Shown one piece after another: positions 57,992 through 64,000 of a stretch of 64,000 nucleotides of DNA. Each line of letters starts with the position of its first letter. The stretch's first letter is position 1. Source of the stretch: Cacajao melanocephalus (taxonomy: Eukaryota; Chordata; Mammalia; Primates; Pitheciidae); contig CAUYLG010004830.1 of assembly GCA_963573385.1 (NCBI GenBank), forward strand, positions 1-64,000. The letters run 5' to 3'. The notes beneath the pieces are model-generated. The model made no database searches. It was not told where the DNA came from and worked only from the letters and a program-made list of their open reading frames with translations. The translations under genes and the position numbers were made by a program.

Positions 57992-60380
57992 TTAGGAAAA
58001 ACAGCCCTAAGAGTTTTTGCTTGTTATCTATCAATTTTCTCTTGCAAGCTAATTAACAAAGAATGTATTTTATCCTTGTTAAGCCTATATTTTGTTTAAA
58101 AAGGTCTACTTTGTTTTCCTTTTATGTTCCTTCTAAGAGAAGGAAACTTAAAAAGATTAAAGTATACCTTGTAATAGTTTGCATTCCTGAGTCATATTAC
58201 TCAGTACTACACGTCAGCAACATTAGTACTAGAGCAACAGTACTCACATTACATTACATTGTGAGACATTCCAAAGGTGACCTGTCTCATGCTGGAAGAG
58301 CACATGTCTATTCAACTTGTAGCTGCAAGTACTAATTCGAAACGCGTCTTCCACAGTTAAAATGATTCACAATCATATTTCATCACGATCATTTGTATGC
58401 ATAAACAGTAACTTTTTCACATAGGCTTTTAAAAACCATAGTTATACATGAGCTTGAAAGAGGTTAATAAGAATTTCTTACAAAGCAGCAACCTAGTTGA
58501 ATTCATTTGCTGTGTGGTCTTTGCCATCCAGGTTCTTGGGTTTATATTATACGAATTATCTCCAAGCTCTGATAGTTGTTGACAGTTTTAACCCCTTCAC
58601 TGTCGCAATGATCCCTCTGAAATTGAAAGGCAGCAGTACATTGCAGTGCGCTGGCCATCTGCCATGGCTCTGCTGCGTGCCCACAATCCCTTGACAGATC
58701 CAGATGGACAAAGAAGAGGAAGTAAAGGAAAATTGAAGGGAAGAAGAAGGATGCCTGAGTCTTTCCTGAGAATTTTGTGCTGCTTAGATTCGACTGTTTT
58801 CTTATTTAATTGGAAAACTTCTGGAAAAAGATAAATCCATTCTGTTCTCCTTCGTTTTGTTTTTCTAGTCTCTGTCTCTCTAACCTCTCCAAGCTTTGTA
58901 AGTGCCCCCAAAATAAAAATCATATTGCAGACATCATCAAGACTCTTTAAAAGAAGAATTCTGCACATTTCTCTACGGTACAGCAATTTGTTTTACCACC
59001 TGCCATTTTCACCCCTGCTCAAACAGCCACATACTGATGGCAATATGTTAGCTAATATGTCATTATTAATTAGTTTGGGTGACACCATCAGGCAATCACA
59101 TCTAAATAGATGGAAAGTATTTATCCAGGTTCACAAAGTTTCTTTCTCCAGAGAATCAGGCTAGTTTGCTGTAATATTAAGTAATGATATCTTATTACTA
59201 ATTGATATATTCAAATAGCCACCAAAATAAACCTATATCCAAACCAATGCCTCTATTAATCATCAGCTCTTGTTATAAACTGCAAAAGAGTAACCTTCAA
59301 CCTATCTGAATAAACCAAGTTGTTGGGCATTTAGGGAGAGAGAGGAGGAGTGAGGGGAAATTCTGTAAAGAAGGGAAGTTACCTAAATATAAAGAAGGTA
59401 ACACTGTTTGGTTTTTAATGCCCTAATAAATGAATACATGAAAAGGTGTTAACACCAAACATTACATTTACTATAGAGTACAAGAAAACTAGCTACTTGT
59501 GTCAGAAAAAATCCAGGAAAAGTCTTGGGTTATAGTGTTAGGGGTCACTCAAACGGCAGCAAGACTATTTCCAGGAAAAGAAAAGACCACAAAGGGAGTC
59601 AGATGCATCTTGAGGACATTCTCATTATAACGCAAGATTCCATGTCTGTCCCATGTTCAATAGACTTCTGCCTGAAGTCAGAAACATGTTCCGCCTGCCT
59701 TCAAAGGTCACTTTGCTCTAGAAACATATAAAAGTAAAGAAAATGCCTTTGGACAGATTATCATCTAGCAAACAAAGACACCCTGAATATTAAACTCATC
59801 TAACGGAGTGGACCATGAGTTCATTTCAGAAATCTAGCATCAAACTATCAGCCTCCAAAACCTCTCATGCCTTTGATTCCACAAAAACAAATCATATTCA
59901 TTAAACAAGTCCAGCCTTGCAATCTGCTATTTTTCATTCTTTGGGGGACAGGGTGGAGGGAAGACAAACAGGATTTCTGCAATGGGTCATGGAGAGTTTC
60001 AAGATGTGAGAGCAGTCACAGAGAACAATAATTAGTGGAGCACATGCTGCTTCATGACCATAGGAAACGTCGGTGATTTCTCTGTCCCGAATGTTCTTTA
60101 TTCTTTTCTGTCTGATCACATTGTGGTACACTGTGGCTGCTCTTGAGAGATCCCACTCTTCAAGTGGAACAGAAATGAACAGTTCTAAAATTCTGACAAG
60201 CTTGAAGGAGATAACCGCTGAAGATAACTCTTACGGGCAAATGTGCATTTCACAGAGCTGCTCCTGAACGTATCATACATTTCTCATATTTCACTCCACC
60301 ACCAAGAAAAACAATAATCTATTCACATGTGTTCACAGTCTTCTTCCTTGGTTATCAAACTAGGTTGACTTAAAAATCAT
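57992..60380. other. Repeat-poor interval downstream of the CR1 remnant
   Basis: No interspersed repeat recognised. The largest frame, 58597-58986 minus (129 codons), overlaps 58646-58834 and 58925-59164 plus and has no known domain. 58960-59230 has a mixed-composition, TAAT-containing texture (for example ttaattag at 59066) like conserved noncoding enhancers. That is an impression, not evidence. Confidence 0.35.
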
Positions 60381-63628
<3,248 letters not shown>

Positions 63629-63665
63629 TCATTTTCTCTTTCCTTCTGTCTTTCTCTCTCTCTCA
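63629..63665 (+). repeat. CT-rich tract
   Basis: A pyrimidine run of CTTT/CTCT words ending in (TC)n. Confidence 0.8.
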
Positions 63666-63835
63666 TCAACCTACTCCACAGGAAAATAATCTATTCTTAT
63701 ATACTAATGGTCTTTGAAATCACCATTAACATTAATCTGCTAACTCATACTTCAATTATCACCAATATAATTGCCATAACAGTATGCTTCTAGAACATAC
63801 TATGATTATTATCTTCCTGCCCTAGCAACAGCAGC

Positions 63836-64000
63836 AAATGGCTGCTAATATTTACTGAGTGAACTCCCTCTGTGCCTACCTCCCAGGGACTGTGATGAGA
63901 ATGTACACTTTTAGGTAATCACCTTTACTTCTTACCACAAGCCAAAGTGATGGCGATCCTAGACCCAACTTCGTAAATAAAGAATTTGAGGCTTTAAAGT
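63836..64000 (-). mobile_element. MIR SINE, cut by window end
   Basis: 'gctaatatttactgagtgaa', 'gtaatcacctttacttctta' and 'cgtaaataaagaatttgagg' follow antisense MIR ('ttattgagcgcttactatgt', then 'gatgaggaaactgaggc'). Confidence 0.65.

Overview
The window is primate nuclear DNA, almost certainly human or another ape or Old World monkey. It carries about 26 dimeric or fragmentary Alu elements of mixed age, an L1PB/L1MA-type L1 end, THE1/MST and MLT1 (ERVL-MaLR) solo LTRs, MER/Tigger and hAT MITEs, and a background of ancient MIR, L2 and CR1-type remnants. I see no intact protein-coding gene, rRNA, tRNA or CpG island. Every open frame on either strand is short, repeat-derived or without a family I recognise. 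I cannot assign a chromosome from the sequence alone.

Layout. 1-124 (minus) is the 5' end of an SYCP3 retrocopy cut by the window edge. 259-714 holds a twin-primed (5'-inverted) L1 with target-site duplications. 1-16 kb is a mix of Alus, MaLR LTRs (2.05, 7.9 and 15.2 kb), two Tigger-group MITEs (2.7 and 9.5 kb), L2/MIR fragments and a six-unit telomere-like tract (12.48 kb). 16.4-21.1 kb is the longest stretch with almost no recognisable repeat. 21.12-21.93 kb is a 19-bp minisatellite of about 40 units. 22.5-35 kb is rich in Alus and also has L2 and MIR pieces; it includes a homeodomain-like palindrome at 24.57 kb. 35-40 kb is mostly unique. 40.3-43.8 kb has an Alu, a long L2 reverse-transcriptase remnant and a hAT MITE. 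43.8-47.3 kb is A+T-rich and largely unique. 47.3-49.2 kb has an Alu, an MLT1 LTR and an MST LTR inserted inside a MIR. 51.69-52.22 kb carries a local 65-bp duplication. 56.5-61 kb holds two Alus flanking a CR1-like reverse-transcriptase remnant (57.67-57.99 kb) with an unusually well kept reading frame. 60.7-64 kb is unique, ending in a MIR.

No genes act together here. The window reads as intergenic or intronic DNA, and its interest lies in mobile-element history, the minisatellite, the CR1-derived segment and a few candidate regulatory blocks. Repeat family names come from memory of consensus sequences and were not checked with a masking program.
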